Source: Veillonella sp. R32
GTDB taxonomy: Bacteria > Bacillota > Negativicutes > Veillonellales > Veillonellaceae
Length of the DNA: 64,000 bases
Assembly: GCF_010093125.1 (NCBI RefSeq)
Contig: NZ_NMZQ01000011.1
Coordinates: 62,001-126,000, forward strand
Direction: 5' to 3'
Shown here: piece after piece, positions 35,813 through 44,334 of the stretch
How the letters are laid out: each line of letters starts with the position of its first letter
Numbering within the stretch: the stretch's first letter is position 1
The notes under the pieces: model-generated
Told to the model about the DNA's origin: nothing
Databases searched by the model: none
What the model saw: only the letters and a program-made list of their open reading frames with translations
Made by a program: the position numbers and the translations under genes

Positions 35813-35845
35813 ACCCATGGGTGCATAGGTTACCTATTTATTATA
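35813..35845 (-). promoter_or_regulatory. Palindrome pair and -10 element before pduV
   Basis: ACCCATGGGT (35813-35822) and ATAGGTTACCTAT (35825-35837) lie side by side, just downstream of a minus-strand TATAAT (35840-35845). An operator across the start point is plausible; no good -35 is seen. Confidence 0.35.
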
Positions 35846-35980
35846 CTACACAACCACCACGAATACCTATAAAAAAGTACAATTCTTATAAAAAACACCG
35901 CCCCTTAGTATTTATATGTGGTTATTCCCTATTTTAAACAACTACTAAAGATATCTTTCCTTATCGACTATGTGAAACCC

Positions 35981-36343
35981 TTAGGTGCGTGTAATTTTAG
36001 TAGGGAAAAAACCTAAAATCTTATCTAACCCATCTATAACACCTTTCATAGCCGATTCTACGCTAGATACATCACCGGTAATCAATAAGGCGCCTGAAAA
36101 ACGATCCACAAACCCTAATTCAATACCGGCCGCTTTAGTCGCAATATCTGCAGCAATGATTGTCCCTTCCCCTGGGGTAATAGTCAAAATACCAATGGCA
36201 CTACGTTGCTTTTCTTCCAAGCCCATTTTACGGAATAACTCCGGCTTAGGATTGGCAATAATATGGGCAATAGTAACCTGTTTACCAGGCACAAATTCTT
36301 GAATAATGCGTTGTTTATTTTCAACTGCTTCTAAAAAATCCAT
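35981..36343 (-). CDS. pduU: BMC shell protein PduU
   Basis: 120 residues of the circularly permuted BMC type. '[20 protein letters not shown]' at the start, then '[20 protein letters not shown]', '[20 protein letters not shown]' and the terminal 'KITRT' match PduU closely. PduU forms hexamers with a small beta-barrel over the pore and can anchor PduV. The ATG at 36343 (AAAGGA upstream) gives the family-length protein; an in-frame ATG at 36412 would add an unlikely hydrophobic extension. Confidence 0.93.
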   Translation of the reverse strand: MDFLEAVENKQRIIQEFVPGKQVTIAHIIANPKPELFRKMGLEEKQRSAIGILTITPGEGTIIAADIATKAAGIELGFVDRFSGALLITGDVSSVESAMKGVIDGLDKILGFFPTKITRT

Positions 36344-36492
36344 ACTAAATCCTTTCCACCCTTCACGGGCTATCAACACAGCTATAACTGCGATGGTCTG
36401 TAATACAGGCATAGCTATTAGCTACTGCATTTGGGAGGTCATACTACAGAACCATCTGTCGTTATAAAACTGTTGATTACCTTAGGTTAATA

Positions 36493-37218
36493 CTACTTTG
36501 GTGCAACTAGTAAAAATAACCCAACAGCAGCACTAGCTCCCACAATAGGCCCAATAATAGGTACCCAAGCATAGGCCCAATTTGTAGCGCCCCGATTAGG
36601 CACTGGTAACACCGTATAGGCTAAGCGAGGCCCAAAATCACGAGCCGGATTTAAGGCAAAGCCCGTAGTCGAACCAAAGGATAGACCTATAGCCGCTACT
36701 AAAACACCTACAATAAAGGGGAATAAGCCGTCGCCCATTTTGCCTAAACACAAAATAGCCAACATAAACATAAAAGTCGCAATAATTTCAGAAATTACAT
36801 TAAGTATACGATTATCACTCGTCGGCGCTGTAGCAAAAATACCTACCACATTACCTTCATCCTCTTTCGTTTGTTTAAAGTGAGGATAGTAATGTAGCAT
36901 AACCAAGGCAGAGCCTACAAAAGCACCTGCTATTTGTGCTAAACTAACAGGAATCACTTGCTCCCAAGGAAACATACCACCAGCAGCTAACGCCACTGTC
37001 AAAGCTGGATTTAAATGGGCTGGCCCACCTAGCGCCAAACCAATATATACGGCAAAAGCAACCCCAAAGGCCCAACCAAACATAATTGTCATCCAATTGG
37101 GGTTAAAAGCCTTTGCCAATGTATTTTTCAATAAAACAGAAGCATTTGTACCACTGCCAAACGCCATTAATACAGCCGTACCAATAAATTCACTAATTAG
37201 GATTTGTGTTGTATCCAT
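36493..37218 (-). CDS. pduF: Aquaglyceroporin of the MIP family (PduF-like)
   Basis: 241 residues, six helices plus two half-helices. Both NPA boxes are present: 'PAHLNPALTVAL' (first) and 'GFALNPARDFGPRLAY' (second); the Asp after NPAR marks glycerol/diol-conducting members. It would let 1,2-propanediol or glycerol diffuse into the cell. Its position between pduQ and pduU supports diol uptake. The family is certain; the symbol follows context. Confidence 0.88.
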   Translation of the reverse strand: MDTTQILISEFIGTAVLMAFGSGTNASVLLKNTLAKAFNPNWMTIMFGWAFGVAFAVYIGLALGGPAHLNPALTVALAAGGMFPWEQVIPVSLAQIAGAFVGSALVMLHYYPHFKQTKEDEGNVVGIFATAPTSDNRILNVISEIIATFMFMLAILCLGKMGDGLFPFIVGVLVAAIGLSFGSTTGFALNPARDFGPRLAYTVLPVPNRGATNWAYAWVPIIGPIVGASAAVGLFLLVAPK

Positions 37219-37228
37219 AAGCGGCTCC

Positions 37229-38350
37229 TTACATAATCATCAATAATAGATTTTCTAAATCATCTTGTGAAGCGGCATATGGATTGGTTTGATACGTCAT
37301 ATCCTGTAACGCTTTAGCCGCCATAGTTGATACTTTTTGTCTTGCTTCTTGTGCTGAAACAGAGGCCGCTGCTGTAATATTGAGCGGACACTCTAAGGAC
37401 CGAGCTAAATTTAAAATGGCTTTTACTAACGCCACTAAAGCCTCTCTTGCCTCTGTACTAGGCTCAACAAAGCCGAGCTTCTTTGCTAGCTGTACATATT
37501 TTGCATACGCCTTTTCATCATGAAATGCATTAAACATAACTACGCGGGCTACGAGCATAGTATTGGCTAAGCCATGCGGAATGTGAAATTGGCCTCCTAA
37601 TTGATGAGCTAAGGCATGGGTAATCCCTAAACCGGCTTGATTGAAGGCTAGCCCCGCCATACAAGAGGCTTCATGCATAGCCATTCGATCCTCTTCGGTT
37701 GCCGTAGGGGCAAAACATTTAGGTAAATAGGTAAATACTAAAGCCAACGCTTTTTCTGCTAATGCATCAGTAAAATGATTCGAACCAGTCGCTACTATAG
37801 CTTCAATGGCGTGGACTAACACATCCATACCGCTATAAGCCGTTACTTTCGGCGGTGCCGTTTTAACAAATAAAGGCGTTAAAATAGCTTCTTGTGGTAA
37901 TAAACTATCATCGACGATAGGATATTTGGTCTGTGATTGAGGGTCTGTAATCACAGCAAATGAAGTAACTTCAGAACCTGTGCCACTGGTAGTTGGCACT
38001 ACGGTAAAATAACGCACCCCTTGATAGCCCATTTTACGAGCAAAGTATAAAATAGCTTTCGTCAAATCGATAGCCGAACCACCGCCAATAGCAATTACTA
38101 CGGATGGCTGTAGTTGCTGTACCACTTCTACACCCTTTACAACCTGACCAATCGGTGGGTCAGGCACTACATCCGTATATAAAGTTATCGTATTATGAGG
38201 CCGCATCAAATTTAATACTTGTTCTAAACTATCGGTCCCTTCTAAAAAAGGATCACAGACAATAAGTATTTTTTCTTGTTGAAAATGGCTTAACCGCAAT
38301 AATGAATCAGCACCAGCATAAATATTAGTGGGAAATGTCCATTTATTCAT
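37229..38350 (-). CDS. pduQ: Iron-containing 1-propanol dehydrogenase PduQ
   Basis: 373 residues. Group III Fe-ADH: 'TTSGTGSEVTSFAVITD', then 'MDVLVHAIEAIV' and 'HALAHQLGGQFHIPHGLANT' supply the Asp/His metal ligands. It reduces propionaldehyde to 1-propanol and recycles NAD+ inside the compartment. The ATG at 38350 has AGGAGG seven bases upstream and fits family length; the longer frame from 38395 overlaps pduP. It starts 11 bp after pduP. Confidence 0.92.
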   Translation of the reverse strand: MNKWTFPTNIYAGADSLLRLSHFQQEKILIVCDPFLEGTDSLEQVLNLMRPHNTITLYTDVVPDPPIGQVVKGVEVVQQLQPSVVIAIGGGSAIDLTKAILYFARKMGYQGVRYFTVVPTTSGTGSEVTSFAVITDPQSQTKYPIVDDSLLPQEAILTPLFVKTAPPKVTAYSGMDVLVHAIEAIVATGSNHFTDALAEKALALVFTYLPKCFAPTATEEDRMAMHEASCMAGLAFNQAGLGITHALAHQLGGQFHIPHGLANTMLVARVVMFNAFHDEKAYAKYVQLAKKLGFVEPSTEAREALVALVKAILNLARSLECPLNITAAASVSAQEARQKVSTMAAKALQDMTYQTNPYAASQDDLENLLLMIM

Positions 38351-38361
38351 GAGGGCACCTC

Positions 38362-39777
38362 CTAGCGGATTTGGAAACCCGTAGTTAAGCAACAACGACG
38401 GCGCCGTGCAAAATGACGAGCGGAAGTAGTCGCTTCCCCAGTTGGTGTGGCAATCGTAAAGGTCGTCGTACCTTCCCCATTATAGCCAAGGCCCGCAAAA
38501 GAAGGACCATTTTTAACAAAAATAGAGGTTTTCATAACCCGTGCCATTTTATTAAGACGTTCCATATTCAAGGAATGCATGGTAGCCGTATGATGTAAGC
38601 CAGCTTCTAAAAATAAAGCAGTAGCCAAACCATCTTCAAAACTATCTACCGTTACGATTGGTAAAATTGGCATCAACATTTCAATCGTAGCAAATGGATG
38701 ATGTTTGTCAGTTTTCATAATAATGAGGCGAGGATCCCCATCCACTTCGATGCCAGCGTCACGCAAGATAACCCCTGCATTACGGCCTACATATTTACGG
38801 CTTGGGGTCTGATTCTTTTGTAATGTAATATCGAGTAGCTTTTGAATCTCTTCTTCCTTCTCAATAAGCACGGCCCCAGCTAATTTCATTTCACTAATCA
38901 ACTGGTCAACGATGGAGCGAATGGCTACTACGCTTTTTTCAGCAATACAGAGAATATTATTATCGAAGCTAGCGCCCATAACAATATCTTGAGCCGCCTT
39001 ACGAATATCTGCAGTTTCATCAACAAAAGCCGGTGGATTACCAGCACCAGCGCCAATAACCTTCTTACCACTGCATAATGCTTGATGCACTACCCCAGGG
39101 CCACCAGTTACTACAAGTAATGAAATATCTGGATGTACCATCATTTCTTGAGCCGCTTCAATAGAAGGTTCCGCAATGGTAACAATCAAATTATTAATGC
39201 CAATCGCCTCAGCTACAATGCGATTTAACTGGCTCACTAACCAACGAGATAATTTCTTAGCCCCAGGATGAACACTAAAGAAAATCGCATTTCCCGCAGC
39301 CAACATACCGATAGCATTACAAATCAAAGTTTCACTAGGATTAGTACTTGGCGTAACAGCACCAATAACGCCATAAGGAGATAATTCATACAAAGTCATG
39401 CCATTATCGCCCGTTTCACATTCTGTCTTTAAATCTTCTACACCTGGCGTTTTATCAATTGTTAAATTTAGTTTAATAATTTTATCGGCCACACGACCCA
39501 TACCCGTTTCTTCATAGGTCATTTGTGCCAATTTATTTACTAGCGGACGCATACCTTGACGAATCGCTTCAATCGCTTTGCTACGCGTTGCTAAGGTACA
39601 TTCTTCAAATTGAATTTGCGCTTGTTTCGCCGCTGCTACCGCTGCATTTACCGTTGTAAAAACACCTGGTTCGTCAGGTAACGCCCCTTCACTAACAGCA
39701 GCACCTGTATCGGTGCCGTTCATCATGCTCATTACCATTGAGCGAATCATGCGTTCTAATTCTTGTCTATTTTCCAT
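38362..39777 (-). CDS. pduP: CoA-acylating propionaldehyde dehydrogenase PduP
   Basis: 471 residues. The catalytic cysteine is about Cys277 in 'NNILCIAEKS'; 'YGVIGAVTPSTNPSETLICN' and the C-terminal 'TSARHFARRRRC' are family hallmarks. It converts propionaldehyde to propionyl-CoA with NAD+. The N-terminal 'ENRQELERMIRSMVMSMM' is an amphipathic helix of the encapsulation-peptide kind, followed by a linker. The ATG at 39777 (GGAGG six bases upstream) is chosen over an in-frame ATG at 39843. It overlaps the end of pduO by 11 bp. Confidence 0.94.
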   Translation of the reverse strand: MENRQELERMIRSMVMSMMNGTDTGAAVSEGALPDEPGVFTTVNAAVAAAKQAQIQFEECTLATRSKAIEAIRQGMRPLVNKLAQMTYEETGMGRVADKIIKLNLTIDKTPGVEDLKTECETGDNGMTLYELSPYGVIGAVTPSTNPSETLICNAIGMLAAGNAIFFSVHPGAKKLSRWLVSQLNRIVAEAIGINNLIVTIAEPSIEAAQEMMVHPDISLLVVTGGPGVVHQALCSGKKVIGAGAGNPPAFVDETADIRKAAQDIVMGASFDNNILCIAEKSVVAIRSIVDQLISEMKLAGAVLIEKEEEIQKLLDITLQKNQTPSRKYVGRNAGVILRDAGIEVDGDPRLIIMKTDKHHPFATIEMLMPILPIVTVDSFEDGLATALFLEAGLHHTATMHSLNMERLNKMARVMKTSIFVKNGPSFAGLGYNGEGTTTFTIATPTGEATTSARHFARRRRCCLTTGFQIR

Positions 39778-40864
39778 AATTAGCCTCCATGTAATCCATG
39801 GCATACTTTCCAATAGCAATATCTTCAGCCACTGTCCCGCCACTAATACCGAGACCGCCTATAATTCGCCCTGCCACTGTCAAGGGAAACCCACCACCAA
39901 ATGTTACTAAGGGGCGTGTAACCATAGATTCTATTTGATATAACTCAGCTCCCGGCTGAGTTACTTCATTTAGTTGTTCAGTCTTACATTTAAGTGCTAC
40001 TGCTGTATACGCTTTGCCTTCGGCAATATCAGTACTTACTAACAAAGCATCTACCATACGATACGTTAATACAGGGTTGCCATGACGATCTACTACTGCT
40101 ATTACTACAGGTACCCCCATAGCTTCGCTCTTCGCCGTAGCCCCTTCTAATAATTGTTGTGCCATACGACGCAATACATGCGCCTCTTGTTGACTATCTA
40201 AGGCACTGGCCTCCCCAAAGTTAGTTACGGTTACGCCTTTCGTAGTCCTTGCTGTTTGTACGGCTTTACTAGCCGTTTCCTCAGTGGTTACCGACGCCGG
40301 TAAGTGTTCCAACTTAGCCACTACTTTAGTCACGATTTCATCTACATGAAAGATAAAATCTTCCATGCGAGCCAAAGTATAAATGCAATCCGATAACCGA
40401 TTAACAAAGGCTAACGCGGTTGGTCTAACCGGCTCGCCTTGTCGCATACCATTGAGCATACGCTCCGCTCTACGACATACTGTACGGGCTACATGCAATT
40501 CTGCAGCCGCTAAATTATTACCTTGATAAATAAAACTTCTAAGCGGTGGTAAGGCTTGCGTATAGCTATCAATGATTGTTTCCAGTTCTTTGATGTCCGC
40601 CTCGCTTACAAGGGTGCTATATTGTTTCAATTTAACTTGGTCCACTGTCGCCACTTCCGCACAAAGCTGGAAGAGCAAGCCTTGCAACCGATGTAAAATA
40701 GTTTTGGTTTCTGGATAACGGACCAGTTTTTCACACACACTTAAGTGCGCATTCAACTCATCAAGCGTACCATAGGTATTTACTCGTTCTGAGTTTTTAG
40801 CTACACGCGTGCCGTCAAAGAGTCCTGTCGTACCTTTGTCGCCCGTTTTTGTGTAAATGGCCAT
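39767..40864 (-). CDS. pduO: Two-domain cobalamin adenosyltransferase PduO
   Basis: 365 residues. The N-terminal ~185 residues are an ATP:cob(I)alamin adenosyltransferase ('MAIYTKTGDKGTTGLFDG', 'RRAERMLNGMR', 'FVNRLSDCIYTLARMED'). Residues ~225-365 are a GlcG/HbpS-type domain ('VPVVIAVVDRHGNPVLTYRM', 'FGGGFPLTVAGRIIGGLGIS') that binds haem in PduO proteins. It makes adenosylcobalamin for the diol dehydratase. The ATG at 40864 has GAGGAGG upstream; the in-frame ATG at 40894 lacks one. Confidence 0.94.
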   Translation of the reverse strand: MAIYTKTGDKGTTGLFDGTRVAKNSERVNTYGTLDELNAHLSVCEKLVRYPETKTILHRLQGLLFQLCAEVATVDQVKLKQYSTLVSEADIKELETIIDSYTQALPPLRSFIYQGNNLAAAELHVARTVCRRAERMLNGMRQGEPVRPTALAFVNRLSDCIYTLARMEDFIFHVDEIVTKVVAKLEHLPASVTTEETASKAVQTARTTKGVTVTNFGEASALDSQQEAHVLRRMAQQLLEGATAKSEAMGVPVVIAVVDRHGNPVLTYRMVDALLVSTDIAEGKAYTAVALKCKTEQLNEVTQPGAELYQIESMVTRPLVTFGGGFPLTVAGRIIGGLGISGGTVAEDIAIGKYAMDYMEANYGK

Positions 40865-40874
40865 GGCCGCCTCC

Positions 40875-41147
40875 TCATTTATCAAAACTATCAATAATAC
40901 CTACAATAGCGCAATCCACAGCACTATTGCTATTTTGCCCATCTCCAAACACATGACGTGCTGACGAGCCTCGTGTTAATAATACATATTCACCAATCCC
41001 CGCGCTAACCGTATCGGCCGCCACTTCATAGGAAGGTAACGGTTCTTGGTTGCCATCTACGTATTGTACAATCATAAGTTTTAATCCCACTAAGGAATCA
41101 TGCTTTTGTGTTGATACAATACTGCCTATTACTCTACCAGTCTGCAT
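40875..41147 (-). CDS. pduN: BMC vertex protein PduN (EutN/CcmL type)
   Basis: 90 residues. 'GRVIGSIVSTQKHDSLVGLK' and 'AGIGEYVLLTRGSSAR' followed by 'DCAIVGIIDSF' match the EutN/CcmL pentamer fold that caps the compartment's corners. It overlaps the end of pduM by 14 bp and is 10 bp ahead of pduO. Confidence 0.94.
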   Translation of the reverse strand: MQTGRVIGSIVSTQKHDSLVGLKLMIVQYVDGNQEPLPSYEVAADTVSAGIGEYVLLTRGSSARHVFGDGQNSNSAVDCAIVGIIDSFDK

Positions 41148-41625
41148 ATCGTTTCGTCCCTTCTACACATTCCAGCTGGCGGGACCGCAATTCGTCAAAC
41201 CCTAAGGCGGTGAATCGTTGTCCACGAAATTTAAGAATAACGGACTTTGTCTTGCAGGTACGAATCGCTGACGCACTGATTATGCGCTCTTTGAAACTAT
41301 ATACGAGCCGTCCTTGTTTATCAGTGAAACGCAAGGGCCACATAAGCACCATGACCGGGTCCCATTGTTGATTGGCTGTCATCGTTGTAACGAGTGTTAG
41401 ATCACAGCCATAAGCAATAGCCTGATCTAACCAACGTAACCACGGACTTGCTTCACGCCGTTGTAAAGCATCTAAATGAGCCTGCGTTACACCTCGCACC
41501 TCAATGTACTGATGACGGAGTAAGGTAGTTTCAACGAGCTGGCTTTCGTCAGCCAAGTCTACTATGGCTTGGCTTTCCATTCGCGCCTGCAAGCGTTTGA
41601 GTACTACTGCAATAATATCGTCCAT
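41134..41625 (-). CDS. pduM: Microcompartment assembly protein PduM
   Basis: 163 residues, no known catalytic fold. Position between eutJ and pduN, length, and 'DDIIAVVLKRLQAR' at the start with 'LRFTDKQGRLVYSFKERIIS' near residue 110 fit PduM, a structural protein needed for Pdu compartment assembly. The N-terminal helix resembles an encapsulation peptide. Assignment rests partly on synteny. Confidence 0.82.
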   Translation of the reverse strand: MDDIIAVVLKRLQARMESQAIVDLADESQLVETTLLRHQYIEVRGVTQAHLDALQRREASPWLRWLDQAIAYGCDLTLVTTMTANQQWDPVMVLMWPLRFTDKQGRLVYSFKERIISASAIRTCKTKSVILKFRGQRFTALGFDELRSRQLECVEGTKRYADW

Positions 41626-41646
41626 AAATACCTCTGTTCAGAGCCT

Positions 41647-42489
41647 TTAAAAACTGCCTAACGCAATTCCCAAAGGCGTTACAAATTCCGGATATAGAGG
41701 CTTAATTACCTCACGACCAAGCACTTTTTTAAACGTATCAGCAAATTCGGTGAAATTAGTAGCACCACCGACTACATATACGGGGCCATTCTTACGATAT
41801 TTACCGGCCACTAATGCATCAGCGGAAATAGTAGCCATCTTTTCAACCACTGGTCGTACTAACGGATACACTTCCCGCTCCCGTGAAGCATCACGCTTTA
41901 ATGCCTCTGCTTCATCTTGAGAAAGTCCATAACTCCCACTTAACACCAAGGTCATATGAGAGCCCCCAGTCGGTTCATCCACAGTATAGCTAACTTTGCT
42001 CCGTTTAATAATCGTAATGCCTGTAGTACCACCACCTACATCAACAACGGCCCCATTCACTAGGCCTAATACCTTGGCCGCCGCCGTTGGTTCATCATAG
42101 ATAGCGGATACGGTAAAGTCAGCCCCTTCTAGCACATGGCCTACTACGTCTTTATTCTTGCCTAATGTGCCTGGTGGCACCGCTGCCGCTGCTCGCGTAA
42201 GTGTACAGCCTAACGCGGCTTCCGCTTGTGCCTTTAAGCGTCTAGTAATCGTCACGGCGCCAATGTAATCTACTATTAACCCATCCCGTACTGCTTTTGC
42301 ATATTCCAAAGCACCGTATACTGGCAAACCATCTTCATCTACAACGGCAATAACGATGGACGAGATTCCTAGGTCAACGCCCACCCGTAAGGTAGGTGCT
42401 TCTTTGTCCGAAATTGTCCGTGTAGCCCCAGTCGCTACGCATTGATTAAAAGCTGCCAATAATTCGTTTACTTCGTCTATGCTGCGCAT
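41647..42489 (-). CDS. eutJ: EutJ-family chaperone-like ATPase
   Basis: 280 residues of the actin/Hsp70 ATPase fold: 'LRVGVDLGISSIVIAVVDED' (phosphate 1), 'AIYDEPTAAAKVLGL' and 'GAVVDVGGGTTGITIIK' (phosphate 2), 'VYVVGGATNFTEF' (adenosine). EutJ-type proteins occur in eut loci and in Lactobacillus/Listeria-type pdu loci, and are absent from the Salmonella pdu operon. A chaperone or reactivation role is assumed from the fold. AGGAGG precedes the ATG. Confidence 0.9.
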   Translation of the reverse strand: MRSIDEVNELLAAFNQCVATGATRTISDKEAPTLRVGVDLGISSIVIAVVDEDGLPVYGALEYAKAVRDGLIVDYIGAVTITRRLKAQAEAALGCTLTRAAAAVPPGTLGKNKDVVGHVLEGADFTVSAIYDEPTAAAKVLGLVNGAVVDVGGGTTGITIIKRSKVSYTVDEPTGGSHMTLVLSGSYGLSQDEAEALKRDASREREVYPLVRPVVEKMATISADALVAGKYRKNGPVYVVGGATNFTEFADTFKKVLGREVIKPLYPEFVTPLGIALGSF

Positions 42490-42498
42490 ACTTGCCTC

Positions 42499-43119
42499 CT
42501 ACCTAATAATAGTTGCTGTCGTGTCATTGCCTACTTGTGCGGCATTCGCCTCATCCGTATCCAAATGCATCTCGGTTACATAGTTAGGAGATACGCGAAT
42601 AATCACATCTTCAAACACCGTTGTTCGTTGATCAGTCCGCACTCGCACAGCCACCGATTCACCATTGGTAACGCCAAGTTTAGGTGCATCCTCCGCCTTT
42701 ACATGAATGTGACGTTTCGCCACAATACAACAAGGTAAAGTCAATTGCGCATGCTCTGTTTTGAGCGTTATAGGCACAGCCGTTTCTAAATGACCAGACA
42801 AGACAATAGGTGGATTCACACCTAGCGTACGAGCATCGGTCATAGAAATTTCTACTTGTGACTCTTTGCGCAATGGCCCCAAAAGGCGAACCTTAGTGAT
42901 TTCATTCTTAGGTCCCACTAAGGTTACCATTTGTTCGGAAGCAAACTCGCCTGGCTGTTTCAAATCTTTTTTTCGCTTCAATGTTACATGCGGAAATAAA
43001 TGATCATAATCAGCTTGACTTAAATGGATATGTCGATTAGATATACCAATGGGAATGACAGGTGTTTGTGCTTCTTGGATAACTTGACGAATGAGCGCTT
43101 TTAAAGCATCTCTATCCAT
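42499..43119 (-). CDS. pduL: Phosphate propanoyltransferase PduL
   Basis: 206 residues of the PTAC family. 'IPIGISNRHIHLSQADYDHL' and 'CCIVAKRHIHVKAEDAPKLG' contain the two His pairs that bind zinc, and 'EMHLDTDEANAAQV' closes the protein. It turns propionyl-CoA and phosphate into propionyl-phosphate plus CoA inside the compartment. The N-terminal 'DRDALKALIRQVIQEAQ' is a typical encapsulation helix. No propionate kinase (pduW) is in the locus, so ATP would come from a kinase elsewhere. Confidence 0.95.
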   Translation of the reverse strand: MDRDALKALIRQVIQEAQTPVIPIGISNRHIHLSQADYDHLFPHVTLKRKKDLKQPGEFASEQMVTLVGPKNEITKVRLLGPLRKESQVEISMTDARTLGVNPPIVLSGHLETAVPITLKTEHAQLTLPCCIVAKRHIHVKAEDAPKLGVTNGESVAVRVRTDQRTTVFEDVIIRVSPNYVTEMHLDTDEANAAQVGNDTTATIIR

Positions 43120-43140
43120 AATTACATCCTTTTTTCGCTA

Positions 43141-43410
43141 TTATTTGACTAAAATATTTTCAACATCACCATGAGGACGAGGGATTACATGAGTGGATAC
43201 CACTTCGCCCACTTTGCTAGCTGCTGCACAACCAGCATCAACGGCTGCTTTAACAGCCCCTACATCACCGCGAACCATTACAGTTACTAAGCCAGAACCG
43301 ATTTTTTCATAGCCAGTTAACGTTACATTCGCTGCTTTTACCATTGCGTCAGCCGCTTCAATAGCGCCTACTAAACCTTTTGTTTCTACCATGCCTAATG
43401 CATTATTCAT
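43141..43410 (-). CDS. pduJ: BMC hexameric shell protein PduJ
   Basis: 89 residues, a single Pfam-BMC domain: '[20 protein letters not shown]', '[20 protein letters not shown]', ending '[17 protein letters not shown]'. It is nearly identical to the pduA product, as in other pdu loci where PduJ is the major facet protein. It overlaps pduK by 4 bp and has AGGAGG upstream. Confidence 0.93.
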   Translation of the reverse strand: MNNALGMVETKGLVGAIEAADAMVKAANVTLTGYEKIGSGLVTVMVRGDVGAVKAAVDAGCAAASKVGEVVSTHVIPRPHGDVENILVK

Positions 43411-43958
43411 TGTAAATCCTCCTTTAAAACATTGTACCTTTGTATATACCTAAGGCTTATACTAGGTCGTTTTTTAGGACTTCCTTTAGCCGCACTACTT
43501 GGTGCCTTAGCCCCAGTGTTCGCTTGACTCTCCGTACTACCTGGCTTAAACACTTCTAAGAGAGCACTCTTTGTTTCATCGAGTTTGGTAACAGTTTCTG
43601 ACTTCGCTGGCATATCTGTTTTAGCTGCCTTGGCCTCAACAGCTGTAGTTTCTTCAGCAAGGCCTTGCAATACAGCATTGCCACCACTCGCTAACAACCA
43701 CGTATCCAAGCCTTCAGCCGGTCTTGGAATCACTTTCTGTGCTATTAAATGACCAAATTGTTCTGCTTGCGCTGCCCCAGCTTGAACGGCTGCCTGTACT
43801 GCGCCTACATCACCACGAACTTTCACGGTCATCCAACCGTTACCTTTCGCTTTTTCTATATCAATAATAGTTACATTAGCTGACTTTACCATGGCATCCG
43901 CTACATGAATCGCCGTTGCTAAACCAGCTACTTCTACGAGTCCTAATGCGTCTTTCAA
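43407..43958 (-). CDS. pduK: BMC shell protein PduK with C-terminal extension
   Basis: 183 residues: a BMC domain (~1-90, '[20 protein letters not shown]' to '[16 protein letters not shown]') followed by ~90 residues of low-complexity, Ala/Lys/Ser-rich linker and a basic tail. PduK is a minor shell protein. No Cys cluster is present in the extension. Translation starts at TTG (43958), seven bases after GGAGG and overlapping the pduH stop. Confidence 0.88.
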   Translation of the reverse strand: MKDALGLVEVAGLATAIHVADAMVKSANVTIIDIEKAKGNGWMTVKVRGDVGAVQAAVQAGAAQAEQFGHLIAQKVIPRPAEGLDTWLLASGGNAVLQGLAEETTAVEAKAAKTDMPAKSETVTKLDETKSALLEVFKPGSTESQANTGAKAPSSAAKGSPKKRPSISLRYIQRYNVLKEDLQ

Positions 43959-44332
43959 AATACCACCTCCAATCTGGGGTCGGACTTAAAGGGATTTCCC
44001 TTAACTAAGCGAGCTGCATTGGCCCCCAACGCCCGCATGGCTTGCCGCTCATTTTTATACGATTGCAACCGATACATAAACTGTTCCGGTGGCAAATTTT
44101 TATAACTCAATACCAAAGTATCCGCTGTGCAACCTAAGCCTACTGACAAAGCAGATACATGTGATGCTTCATCAGCCATAGTAAGCACTTCGCTACTAGT
44201 AGCTCGTTCTTCTAAAGTATAGGGAATCCCTTCTTCTTCAATGCCATATAAGACATCTTGAAATTGATCCATCCCTACACCACGGTGGTAATAAATCATA
44301 ATGGTTGGCTTTGCCGTAATGACAAGTTCCAT
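43955..44332 (-). CDS. pduH: Diol dehydratase reactivase small subunit PduH
   Basis: 125 residues. '[20 protein letters not shown]' and '[13 protein letters not shown]' match the dehydratase-reactivating small subunit, which resembles the beta subunit of the dehydratase and swaps out damaged cobalamin. GGAGG precedes the ATG; it starts 2 bp after pduG and overlaps pduK. Confidence 0.93.
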   Translation of the reverse strand: MELVITAKPTIMIYYHRGVGMDQFQDVLYGIEEEGIPYTLEERATSSEVLTMADEASHVSALSVGLGCTADTLVLSYKNLPPEQFMYRLQSYKNERQAMRALGANAARLVKGNPFKSDPRLEVVF

Positions 44333-44334
44333 AT

